Assembly (NCBI GenBank): GCA_021521415.1
Contig: JAIQDT010014334.1
Coordinates: 62,001-126,000 of the forward strand
Source of the DNA: Bidens hawaiensis
Taxonomy: Eukaryota; Streptophyta; Magnoliopsida; Asterales; Asteraceae
Direction: 5' to 3'
Length of the DNA stretch: 64,000 bases
The position numbers and the translations under genes are program-made. Position 1 is the first letter of the stretch. Each line of letters begins with the position of its first letter. Below the pieces are notes generated by a model. That model worked only from the letters and a program-made list of their open reading frames with translations. It searched no databases and was not told the origin of the DNA. This document shows, one piece after another, positions 1 to 9,260 of this stretch.

Positions 1-391
1 AATTCATGTATAAAGATTAATGAATCAATTACTAGACGATTCACTGACCAAAAGAGAGTGTCTAACTAAGACACCTATACAAACTGCTAATGCTCCAATT
101 AATAAATGTCCCGTAAGGACAACGCATATTGATAATAAGTCAAACGCACACGTGTAGCGTGGTAGACTGATCGGTTCCAAAGGTAAAATTTCCTCGAAAA
201 TTGGAGCAAATAATGAAGATGGTCAAGTCGAGGTGCAGTAAAAGATCTCTTGAAAGAGATTAGACATGATGGTTCTTGAAGAACTTTAGGTTCCTGAAAA
301 CATAGAGCTCTCAATAAATTATATTGTATCATGTCTATAAAGATATATGAAATCGAAATAAAGTCGACGTCGTTGTAATTTTATTTATATA
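1..391 (+). pseudogene. Left half of a decayed Ty1/copia pol (linker between integrase and RT)
   Basis: Conceptual translation on + around 170-225 gives RGRLIGSKGKIPRK, the basic motif that in many plant copia polyproteins lies between integrase and reverse transcriptase (usually KRGRP-G-KDK-PRK). Stops and frame changes surround it, so it is not functional. The continuation lies 12.4 kb to the right, at 12832, because the young element at 392-12826 was inserted here. Joining 391 to 12832 gives a continuous copia-like order: linker, then the NWPKW start of the RT domain. Assignment to copia is firm from the motif; the lineage within copia is not determined. Confidence 0.7.
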
Positions 392-816
392 TGTAGGTTC
401 CCTGGACGGATCACACGAGATATCTCGGTCTACTCAGGTACGGAATCCCTGCGTAGATCGTTACGAGCGTAGAAAGCAAATCAAACAAACACACACGAAT
501 AAACCGAAACACGTTATATATTAATAACTGAACTCACGTGATATGAATCACTGATACAGACTCTCGTCCTCACGTTACAATGAACTCAAACCAGCTTAGA
601 TCAACTCGATTAACTCTCAACACTAAGCCGTAACCTAGTATAAATACACGACAACTTCGCCTGATATGTTCAGGCGAAGTTGTCCATAACTTCGCTTGTT
701 CAACAAGTTCGCCTAGGCGAACTTGTTAACAACTTCGCTTAAACAAAAACATAAATAACATTACAGACTCGATTACAGACACTAGACTATGAACTACTGA
801 CATTTATGCACCACCA
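392..816 (-). repeat. E1 3' LTR (425 bp)
   Basis: On + it begins TGTAGGTTCC and ends ATGCACCACCA; on - it therefore starts TG and ends CA. It matches 12402-12826 base for base except at two positions. U3 holds a 14-bp-arm inverted repeat (651-664 with 670-683), a 26-bp perfect palindrome (702-727) and four exact copies of the octamer AACTTCGC/GCGAAGTT. These lie immediately upstream, in the - sense, of a TATA-like TATTTATA (+ 639-646). The left flank 387-391 is the target duplication. Confidence 0.95.
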
Positions 817-831
817 GACTCCCCCTTGGCA
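817..831 (-). other. E1 polypurine tract
   Basis: The + strand reads GACTCCCCCTTGGCA directly next to the inner edge of the 3' LTR. On - this is a purine run containing AAGGGGGAGTC, the typical primer for plus-strand synthesis in copia elements. Similar AGGGGGAG motifs recur inside the neighbouring aORF near 1893-1902 and 2030-2038. Confidence 0.85.
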
Positions 832-887
832 GTAGCTTCATATCTTGATCTTTAAGCACTTGTCTCGTAATCTTCAATCTTGTCTCT

Positions 888-3812
888 TCACGCATGCACT
901 CCTTCTCTAACACAAACTGACACAACTCTTTGATACTTCCTCGCTTCGTTCTTCCAAGCAGGAATATAAAAGATTTTCTTCTCATTAAGCACCTTCAGAT
1001 CAGCTTGCGATAAGTTTACCAAATGCATCGGATCGTAAACTCTTAGGAGCTCTTGTTCATCCTCGTCTTCCATCACCGCCTCTGCTGTCTCACAATCCAC
1101 ATACCACCACTTTAGGTCTTTAAGCACATCCTTGGGCATTAGCTTCATCGGTACTTCTTTAAGGCACCGGATCGGTTTATACTTCATGACCATCCAAGGT
1201 TTTCCATCAGCTCTCAAACCTCTATCCTTGTCTTCAACAAGTTTTCCCTTCTGCGGTTTCAACAGCTCAAACTTCTTTTCTTTTATACTCTCTCTCCATA
1301 CAATTTTCTCAATGACTCTAGCCATATTATCGTCATTTCGATTGATTAACCCCAATCTGGCTAAGTCTTTCACTTCACATTCCGGCAGTGTATTCAACGA
1401 CCTTAACATTCTTTTAAAGTACTGAACGCCATCAAAACGTTTCACCACAAACAACTTTATCTGTTCATCATATAGCCAACAAATAATTCCTTTCTTCGAC
1501 TCAGCATAGCCTTTGATATTATAACTCTTTTTGAACATGGTTGGAACAGCAGGCTTCTTAGTTTTAATAAACCAATGAGCACAGCCTTCCTTCCACCTAG
1601 GCTGCTCCTCCCACTCAGTCTCATCATTTTCCATCTCAGTACCCATATCGGCTTTCTCAACATCTGGGATCTCGTGTTCAACATTTTCTTCAATTATTTC
1701 ACCTTCTTCAATTTCATCTTCAATCACAATCTGTGCTCCAATCTTCTCAATCTCCTCAATAGGTAGCACATCATCATCAAACATCACATCATCCTCTAGC
1801 ATATCATCATCCAATTCTTTCAACGCATCGATCACATCATCATCATCATCATCAACCATCACCACCTCATCACCACCAACTGCACTTGCAGACTCCCCCT
1901 GAGCTGTGGAAGTCCCAAGAGCTTGAGTAGTTCTTGGCAACTCACCACCTGCACCTTTCGATGCATTGGGATCATCGTCTCTATCATTTCTCTTCTTTGT
2001 CCTTAACTCGTCGCCTCTACAGCCTGTCTCCCCCTGAGATGCCAAGAACTCCTTCATAGCATCTATAATTCGCCCATGTTCAACCAGGAGGGACGACTGT
2101 AGTTGATTCTCTGCTACAAGGCGCTGAATAGCCTGGGTCTGGATAAAGTTTATCCTCGATTGCTCTGCCACGACCCGTTCAAGTGCAGCTATTCTCTCCG
2201 AGTCTGAGAGGGTTGCATCGAAATCAAACCTCATGTTAGATGTGTCTTGAGTATACTCAGCAGGGATCTCGAATGTAACCGGGACATCAGAAGCAGTTGT
2301 GGACGTAACCGCAGGTGGTATCGTGACCGACAACCCTGCAGTTGCAACGACGGTAGACTCTACAAATTGTGCCACCACCTCTGAAGGAGTAAGCGTTGGA
2401 GGTGGTAACGACACAATCTCCGGAGTCGTCGTCTGTAGTGTGATGGATGGGATGCCGACAGCTGATGTAGCCACCACGGGAACATCCGCGGCGCTTGTAA
2501 CCTGTACAGAAGTAGGAACAATCGATATACCTGACAGTGCGGATGGAGCGAACCGTATAACCCTTGAAGTCTCTCCAGCTCCCATACCTGCACCTGTCCT
2601 TTCACGTCTTGATCGTCTAATCAGCTTGTGAATATCCTCTTCTTCTTCTTCTGACTCAGTATCATCAACTGTCCTCTTTCTCTTCCCAATCGTCCTTTCT
2701 CGTCTCACCAACATCCTTCTCGCCTCATCCATAACATCATCAAGATCTGAGTCAGCCACCGTCGTAGCTGCTCTAGTAACATTCACTTCCCGAACCTGTG
2801 CAGCAAAGACCTGCACCTCTTCTTGCGGATCAAACCGGTCCATGTCGAAGAATCCTTGGCCGCCAAATGCAGCATCAAGGTCTACATCCTCCTCAGCCGA
2901 CACAACAGGCACAGCAGGTACATCTCGAGGTGCTCCTACCTGTCGTGGTTGAGGGTCTCTGAACTCATCCCCCCGAGCTGGCACATACCCCGGGTTTATT
3001 AAGAACCCAAAGAGTGGAGTATGCCTTGGACGAAGTTCAGGCTTGCTCCTCGCACTGGATGTGCGGCATTGAGCGAAGATACGTTTGCTCACATCCTCCA
3101 CGTATCGTATTGGACGTCGTTGAGGCAAATTTGGAGCCACATGGTTCAAGATCATCTGGATGAATCTTGGATACATTATGAACCGCTCACGAGCCATCGC
3201 CCTCCTCTATCTGTCGATCTCATAAAAGACCATCTGACTGAAGCTATAACGTTTGTTATAAGTCAGAGCAGTCATTGCGGACTGCATGGTCGCACCCATA
3301 CCGTCAGTGCCCGCCTTCCTCCCAGACATACACACAATCATGACGTGCATGAGGAAGCGCCACTGATCGAGCAGGAACCCCTTCCGTCTCTGGGTATCGC
3401 CCAAGGGACCAGAATATCCCATTCGTAGGAATGCTCCATCACGAAACGGAGCCACAAAGTCAGTTGGGTCGTCTCGAGTCTCCTCTCCAAAACGTAACGC
3501 CACCCGTATTTGTTCAGACGAGAACTGAACTTCTTGGTTGTTGACGGTTGCTCGCATAACCGGGGGCTCAACACGGCAATCGTATTTCACCGTCTGCCAG
3601 AAATCCTCGATATTGGGTAAGGATATCGGCAGAGTCGTCGTGATTGCGTGGAATATCCTCGAGCGAATGAGGAATGTGATGATCTCACGGTAGTCTTCAA
3701 CTCCGCTTGCTTCCGGGTCTAAGGTAATGTACATATTGTGACCCGGAAAAAATTGCCTCTGGTTATCTCCGTCATCGCCTCCAGCACCTCCAGCACCTGC
3801 TACTGCAGCCAT
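888..3812 (-). CDS. E1 aORF (env-like position), 201 + 769 codons separated by one in-frame TAG
   Basis: One reading frame runs from the ATG at 3812 to the stop at 888. It is interrupted only by a TAG at 3209-3207; three codons later an ATG at 3197 opens the 769-codon part. The first part is a globular region with conserved aromatic and basic residues. The second begins with MYPRFIQMIL, then has a long Ser/Thr/Val-rich stretch (about residues 215-330), a predicted coiled coil (about 335-395, from ERIAALERVV), a strongly acidic Asp/Glu block (about 455-550) and a more globular C-terminus (about 560-769). The ORF at 49161-51596 is homologous in both halves. I see no signal peptide or convincing membrane segment, so 'envelope' describes position only. 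A putative 3' splice site ends at 3815, two bases before the ATG. Function is unknown; it resembles the plant-transposon proteins often annotated as uncharacterised in composite genomes. Confidence 0.75.
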
Positions 3813-3814
3813 AT

Positions 3815-4402
3815 CTGCAACAAACGAACCAAGTTAGATACATGTTAAGGTTTAACACAAGTTCGCTTATTACCATGAGCGAAGTTGTGATAACTTCTGT
3901 ATAGGCGAAGTTAACGTTGGGGCGAAGTTGGGCACAACTTCGCTTCAACGTTAAGTTCGTCTAATGACTAATCAGAAAAAGGTCCAGGCGAAGTTAATGT
4001 TGGGGCGAACTTGGGCACAACTTCGCTTCAACGTTAAGTTCGCCTTACCACAACATCGCCTCAAGCGAAGTTAATGACAACATCGCTTCAGGCGAAGATA
4101 AGCATCAGGCGAAGTTACGGATAACTTCGCCGAAACCCTAAGTTCGCCTGATTATGAATCGGCGACAGATAGATTGATTCAAACTCGAAAATCTGAGGTT
4201 TTCTGGGTATTTTGACGATTTAGGACTCTTAAACTCAAGCTTTTAAGGATATGTAGACGATTAGGTTGTTCATGAATACGTAACAACAAGATTTGAAAGT
4301 CCGATTTGAAGGTCCGACGGTTCGAGGTTCATAATCGGGTCGAAACGACCACTGATTATCATTGAAGAACAATGATTATACAATGTAATGGCATCACGAA
4401 CC
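3815..4402 (-). promoter_or_regulatory. Putative leader intron upstream of the E1 aORF, filled with octamer repeats
   Basis: On - a candidate 5' splice site TTTCAAG|GTTCGTG lies at 4402/4401, and a strong 3' splice site TTCGTTTGTTGCAG ends at 3815, two bases before the aORF ATG. The 587-bp interval (4401-3815) contains nine exact copies of GCGAAGTT/AACTTCGC between about 3879 and 4140, plus several one-base variants. The acceptor context is nearly the same in E3 (TTCGTTTGGTGCAG, ending at 51599). Splicing is inferred from these consensus sites only. Confidence 0.5.
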
Positions 4403-4640
4403 TTGAAACGTAACGGAAACTGGGAAAAAAAGAACAAAGATGAAACGAAACGACAAGTTCGCCGAGATTTCAGATAAGTTCGCTGAAAAGTCGGAGGATA
4501 AGTTCGCTGATAATGAAAATAATGAACGAATGACTTTTGAAAATCCTTATATAGGGGCGAAGTTATACAGGCGAAGTTACGGTTAACTTCGCCTAGGCGA
4601 AGTTATTCACAAGTTCGCCTGTTTAACAACATCGCCTATA
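4403..4640 (-). promoter_or_regulatory. Putative internal promoter and leader exon for the E1 aORF
   Basis: On - there is a canonical TATA box, CTATATAAGG (TATATAAG at + 4546-4553). It is preceded upstream by four exact GCGAAGTT/AACTTCGC octamers between 4557 and 4610, the nearest only three bases from the TATA box. Transcription from about 25-30 bases downstream would give a leader of roughly 110 nt up to the donor at 4402. The same arrangement (four octamers, then TATA) occurs in the LTR U3. Promoter activity is inferred. Confidence 0.5.
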
Positions 4641-4779
4641 TTTACAAAATCAACCCTTATAATTCGAAAATTTTGCAATTAAGTTCTAAAACTTCCCTTT
4701 AAGAATTAAATGACACGATCAAGTCCAAGTAACCAGTTATAAAATCATAAAACTAACTAAGTACAAGAAAATTTTAAAA

Positions 4780-5930
4780 AATAAAGTATAAGGGATCAAA
4801 TTTCAGTCTCGATAGGGACTACTACGTTTTAGAAAAGATCCGAACAGGAATCATACTAATTACGTGATTGTCACATAGATCCGTGTTTAGCTGTATTATG
4901 ACATAAAGAAACAGGTTGTAAGCAGGTAAATAACTTAAGATGGTTTTCATCGTTTCTGTGATACGAGTTAAGTTCAATTAAGCTCAAAAATTAAGTGGGC
5001 AACAACTCAGAGATTATGATGCCTCCTATCTATTCTCAAAGCATATTTGGCTTTCCCCAAGTCACCCCGAATTGACCTCGACCCTTAGTGTCTGATTAAG
5101 TTTGTAATTACTCTTCATCTCCTTCCCGTTCTCTTTCTTACTCCATGATTAAGAAGTCTTGATATGTTGAACTCTAGAATGTTTCAATAACTCATAAGTT
5201 TTTTTTTATGATAAACATTTACATAGACTTCAGAGTAGTAACCAACTGCAAGTCCCGAATCTGGATCACTGCAGTTTCTTGAAACGCTATCTTCACGGGA
5301 ATCAGAACACTTACGGGCTCGTGTATGACTGGGTAATCGCTTTTCTGCCTATCATTCGGAAAGATATATATGAAGACATGCAAAACTCGTAAGGAGTTTC
5401 CACGTAAAATCAAGTAGTTTTAGTTTGTATCACATCTACTTTTACGCACCATAAAAAGTTACCATGACATACAATAACTGTCCTTAAGCACACAGAATCA
5501 GTATATCTATCATTTTCCAAGGTTGGATCAATTTTCTGTTAAACATAGCAAACGAACTTCTTACGAAGTAGCAGACTTGAAAAATAATTTCATTTCCCTT
5601 AATAAAAATTTTAACATTAATCGCCCCGACCAAAACAAAGTCTTCAGGTAAACGGCTATCCCGAAGATCCAATGGATCAGCTGGACCGACCACATACTAG
5701 TATGTGTCCTTCTAACTAATTAATATGATCGACTAATTTTAAGCGAAAGAATGAAAACTCATCATAAACCGCCCCGGTCACTTTCAGTCATCTGGTTAAT
5801 GGCGATCCTCAAAATCTACAAGTAGAAAATGAGGACCAAAACATATCCGAAGACAAGTCCTTCAAACTGAGGTAACCGACATATTTTTAAGCGATAGTGA
5901 CGTTTTTTTTTTTTTAAATATAACATGAAA
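4780..5930 (-). other. Conserved non-coding block 3' of E1 pol
   Basis: No convincing long ORF. Several segments match 58380-59560 of E3: the block around 5019-5060 (GATGCCTCCTATCT, then CTCAAAGC and ATTTGGCTTTCCCC), the block around 5310-5380 (CTCGTGTATGACTGGGTAAT, then TTTCTGCCTATCATTCGG), TATCTATCATTTTCCAA near 5503, and two spaced copies of a CGCCCCG...TTCAG...GG-TATCC-like element (5622-5670 and 5770-5815). Conservation between two otherwise diverged elements implies constraint. Sirevirus elements are known to keep conserved non-coding motifs in this interval; the role is not known to me. Confidence 0.65.
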
Positions 5931-5937
5931 AGCATGG

Positions 5938-8900
5938 TTACTCGGGATTGATCATCTCATTCAGTTCGATAAGGTTTTGAAATCTTGTTTTGTCAAACGC
6001 TTTAGTATAAAGATCAGCGAAATTATCAAGCGTATCCACCTTCTCAAGCACAATCAGTTTCTTCTCAGCACAATCCCGTATAAAATGATGACGTATCTCA
6101 ATATGTTTAGTTTTACTATGCTTCACGGGATTGTTAGTTACTGAGATAGCAGCTGTGTTATCAATGCAAATAGGTGTAAGTAAGAAATTCAGACCATAGT
6201 CGCGCAACTGTTGTTGAATCCAAAGAACCTGAGAGCAGCAGTTGGATGCTGCCATGTATTCTGCTTCACAGGTTGAAATTGCGACTGAAGTCTGCTTCTT
6301 GCATTGCCACGACACCAATCTGCCACCAAGAAACTGACATCCTCCAGTTGTTGACTTCCGACTCTGATTGCACCCTCCATAATCAGAATCTGTGTAAGCG
6401 ACTAGCTCCAAGTCTCCTCCTCTCGGGTACCACAACCCCAGCTTCGGTTTGCCCTTGAGATACCGCAAGATCCTCTTCACACCCTTCATGTGAGATTCCT
6501 TTGGGTTTGCCTGAAAACGAGCACAAAGACAAACAGCAAACATTATATCAGGCCTAGAAGCAGTTAAGTACATTAAAGAACCTATAATAGCCCGATACTG
6601 AGTTGGGTCCACATCTGCATCACCGTCTGACTCAGCACCCAATTTGTGATTGACGCAGATTGGAGTGTCGAATGGAGTGCTGTCCTCCATCTTAAAGCGT
6701 TTGAGCACATCATGGACATACTTGGTCTGATGAATGAACATCCCATCCTTCTTCTGATCAACCTGCAATCCTAAAAAGAAAGTTAGTTCACCCATAGCAC
6801 TCATTTCAAACCTCTTTTTCATGACGGCCTCAAAATCTTGACACATGGAGACTCTTGATGCAGCAAAGATAATGTCATCCACGTAGACTTGCACCAGCAG
6901 GAAGTCGCTTCCATCTCTCTTGAAGAACAACGTGCTATCTATCTTCCCTCTTTCAAACCCATTTTCAAGCAAGTAATCTGATAAAGTTGAATACCAGGCA
7001 CGAGGTGCCTGATGTAGTCCATACAATGCATTGCTTAACTTGTACACGTGATCAGGAAAGTCTGGGTCAGGAAAACCCGGAGGTTGCTCAACATACACTA
7101 CCTCATCAACTTTCCCATTCAGAAACGCACTCTTCACATCCAACTGAAATACCTTCATCTTCTTATAAGCAGCGAATGCCAAAAACAATCTAATGGCTTC
7201 CAATCGTGCGACAGGAGCGAACACTTCATTATAATCAATCCCCTCTTGTTGATTAAAACCTTTAACGACTAGCCTCGCCTTGTTTCTTATGATAATCCCT
7301 TTCTCATCTCTCTTGCACTTAAACACCCATTTTGTGCCTATCGCATGCACATGCTTCGGTTTTTCAACCAAAGTCCAAACTTCCATTTTCTTGAATTGAG
7401 CCAACTCTTCTTGCATTGCTTCGACCCACGAGCTGTCCTTGAGAGCCATTTGATAATTCTTCGGTTCAATCTGGCTGATAAAGCAGGTGTACAAGCATTC
7501 GTTGATTATCCCTGTCTCCTTGATGCTTGTGTAAACACAGGTGTGCTCATTCAAGCTACGTCTTGTTTGTACACCGGAGGACACATCACCAATCACATTC
7601 TCGAAAGGGTGATCTTTATAAATCCTCGTGGTCGGAACAGAACCGACATGCAAATTTTCTTCCAAGTTAGAAGAGAGCTCGTCAATGGTTGTTTCATGCT
7701 GAGAGTGAAATGGATTGAAAAATTCTTCTTCAGTCGAGGCAGCAGGGGTATCGACAGCATTTGATGAGGAGGGTTGACATTTATCGATCAGCTGTCTTTG
7801 TAATAGGTTTTCTTCCTCATCAAGGATCATCTTCGTAGCAACTCTCTCTTCTTCTTCAGCAATATCCAAATACGGTATGTTAAAAGACTTAAAAAGTTTA
7901 ACATAGTCAAAAAACTCAGCAGGTCCGTTGCTTGGTTTTGGCGGTTGGTAACTTGTGATATCGGTGTTACACACCACCTCAACCTTGCTGGTCGATGTAT
8001 TGAAGACACGTCTGTTGGGAGTCCCAACAACATAACCGACTAAGATTCCTTCATCGGCTACTTCACCAAATTTAGAATTTGTCTTCAAAATCGAACAAGG
8101 GGACCCGAATGGTTCAAGACCACTCAAGTTGGGCTTTCTCCCATGCATAAGCTCATAACACGTTTTACCAAGTCTTTTAACAGTTAAGACTCTATTCAGA
8201 ACATAACAGGCTGTAGCAACAGCTTCAGCCCAAAACACCACAGGAAGCTTTGAATCAGCCAGCATTGTTCTGGCTCCTTCAATTAATGTTCTGTTCTTCC
8301 TTTCAGCCACTCCATTCTGTTGCGGTGTATACGGAGCGCTGTATTGGTGTTCAATCCCTCTCTGAAGGCAGAAGATCTCCATCTCAAAATTCTTGAACTC
8401 CGTTCCATTGTCACTCCTGATGAACTTAACCCTTTTATCCATAACGTTCTCAACTTTGGTAATCAAATTCTTCACCATCTGAGCCGTTTCATCTTTTGAT
8501 TTCAGGAAATATACCCACGAATATCGTGAATAGTCATCAGTGATCACCAAGCAATAAGAAGTTCCTCCTAAACTTTTTGCATTCACGGGACCGAAGAGAT
8601 CCATGTGAAGCAACTCCAGAGTACTGGCAATTGAATTGACTTTCTTGGTGAGATGGGATTTCTTGTGCTGCTTTCCCTTCTTGCACGCTATACATTTATC
8701 TTCAAAATTGAAATTCTTCAAGGGAACGCCCAGCACAAGTCCATTCCTGACAATGTGGTTCATCTTCCGAAGATGAATGTGCCCCATTCTCCAATGCCAC
8801 AATTCAGACTCTGATTCACTCGCTTTTGTCATAAGGCATGATTCTGCCGTGGCCATTTCAGTTGATCTCATATCCATAATATATGTATTTCTTTCACGTG

Positions 8901-9246
8901 GAGCCTTCATCACAATCCACTCCTCTGGTATCTGAAAACCAGGTTTCAACACAATCACTTCATTCTTTGTAAAATGAACGGTGTACTCCTTATCACAGAT
9001 CTGCGACACACTCAGCAGATTGTGCTTCAATTCTTCTACAAAGTTAACCTTCTCCAAAGTCATCTTTCCGTTTGACACTGTTCCCATTCCAGTAATCTTG
9101 CCACCACTTTCACCGGCAAAGCTCACTCTCCCTCCTTGAACAGGTTTCAAATCGTGTAACAAGTATTTGTTACCCGTCATGTGCCGGGAACAGCCGCTAT
9201 CTACAACCCAAAGATTGTTGGCAGCCCTGTTCAACTGTTCCTGCAC
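5938..9246 (-). CDS. pol: E1 pol polyprotein: protease, integrase, reverse transcriptase, RNase H (1102 codons, intact)
   Basis: This is the enzymatic polyprotein of a Ty1/copia element. Protease active site is DSGCSRHMTG (about residues 16-25). Integrase has an HHCC zinc domain (HWRMGHIH to CIACKKGKQH, about 150-195), catalytic Asp in DLFGPV (about 215), Asp in RSDNGTEF (about 275) and Glu in NGVAERKN (about 315). Reverse transcriptase begins near KWVFKCKRDEKG and has the catalytic box YVDDII (about 787). RNase H follows with YTDSDYGG (about 953), CEAEYMA and HIEIRHHFIRD. The order INT before RT is diagnostic of copia. The open frame begins at 9246 without an ATG of its own and lies in the -1 frame relative to gag, whose stop (TAA 9263-9261) is 14 nt upstream; the same spacing and frame recur in E3. 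It is long enough and complete enough to be functional. Confidence 0.95.
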   Translation of the reverse strand: MQEQLNRAANNLWVVDSGCSRHMTGNKYLLHDLKPVQGGRVSFAGESGGKITGMGTVSNGKMTLEKVNFVEELKHNLLSVSQICDKEYTVHFTKNEVIVLKPGFQIPEEWIVMKAPRERNTYIMDMRSTEMATAESCLMTKASESESELWHWRMGHIHLRKMNHIVRNGLVLGVPLKNFNFEDKCIACKKGKQHKKSHLTKKVNSIASTLELLHMDLFGPVNAKSLGGTSYCLVITDDYSRYSWVYFLKSKDETAQMVKNLITKVENVMDKRVKFIRSDNGTEFKNFEMEIFCLQRGIEHQYSAPYTPQQNGVAERKNRTLIEGARTMLADSKLPVVFWAEAVATACYVLNRVLTVKRLGKTCYELMHGRKPNLSGLEPFGSPCSILKTNSKFGEVADEGILVGYVVGTPNRRVFNTSTSKVEVVCNTDITSYQPPKPSNGPAEFFDYVKLFKSFNIPYLDIAEEEERVATKMILDEEENLLQRQLIDKCQPSSSNAVDTPAASTEEEFFNPFHSQHETTIDELSSNLEENLHVGSVPTTRIYKDHPFENVIGDVSSGVQTRRSLNEHTCVYTSIKETGIINECLYTCFISQIEPKNYQMALKDSSWVEAMQEELAQFKKMEVWTLVEKPKHVHAIGTKWVFKCKRDEKGIIIRNKARLVVKGFNQQEGIDYNEVFAPVARLEAIRLFLAFAAYKKMKVFQLDVKSAFLNGKVDEVVYVEQPPGFPDPDFPDHVYKLSNALYGLHQAPRAWYSTLSDYLLENGFERGKIDSTLFFKRDGSDFLLVQVYVDDIIFAASRVSMCQDFEAVMKKRFEMSAMGELTFFLGLQVDQKKDGMFIHQTKYVHDVLKRFKMEDSTPFDTPICVNHKLGAESDGDADVDPTQYRAIIGSLMYLTASRPDIMFAVCLCARFQANPKESHMKGVKRILRYLKGKPKLGLWYPRGGDLELVAYTDSDYGGCNQSRKSTTGGCQFLGGRLVSWQCKKQTSVAISTCEAEYMAASNCCSQVLWIQQQLRDYGLNFLLTPICIDNTAAISVTNNPVKHSKTKHIEIRHHFIRDCAEKKLIVLEKVDTLDNFADLYTKAFDKTRFQNLIELNEMINPE

Positions 9247-9260
9247 AATAAAGCAAAAGA

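Noticed and set aside
392..813. E1 LTRs defined as 422 bp
   Set aside because: With ends at 813 and 12823 the five flanking bases do not match. Extending by three bases gives TG/CA ends with one extra mismatch and a perfect ATATA duplication, so 425 bp is preferred.
2299..2631. Open frame on +, 110 codons
   Set aside because: Antisense shadow of the E1 aORF Ser/Thr/Val-rich region.
3879..4140. Octamer array as a CRISPR-like or satellite array
   Set aside because: Spacing is irregular, orientation alternates, the repeat is only 8-10 bases, and the context is a retrotransposon leader in a plant genome.
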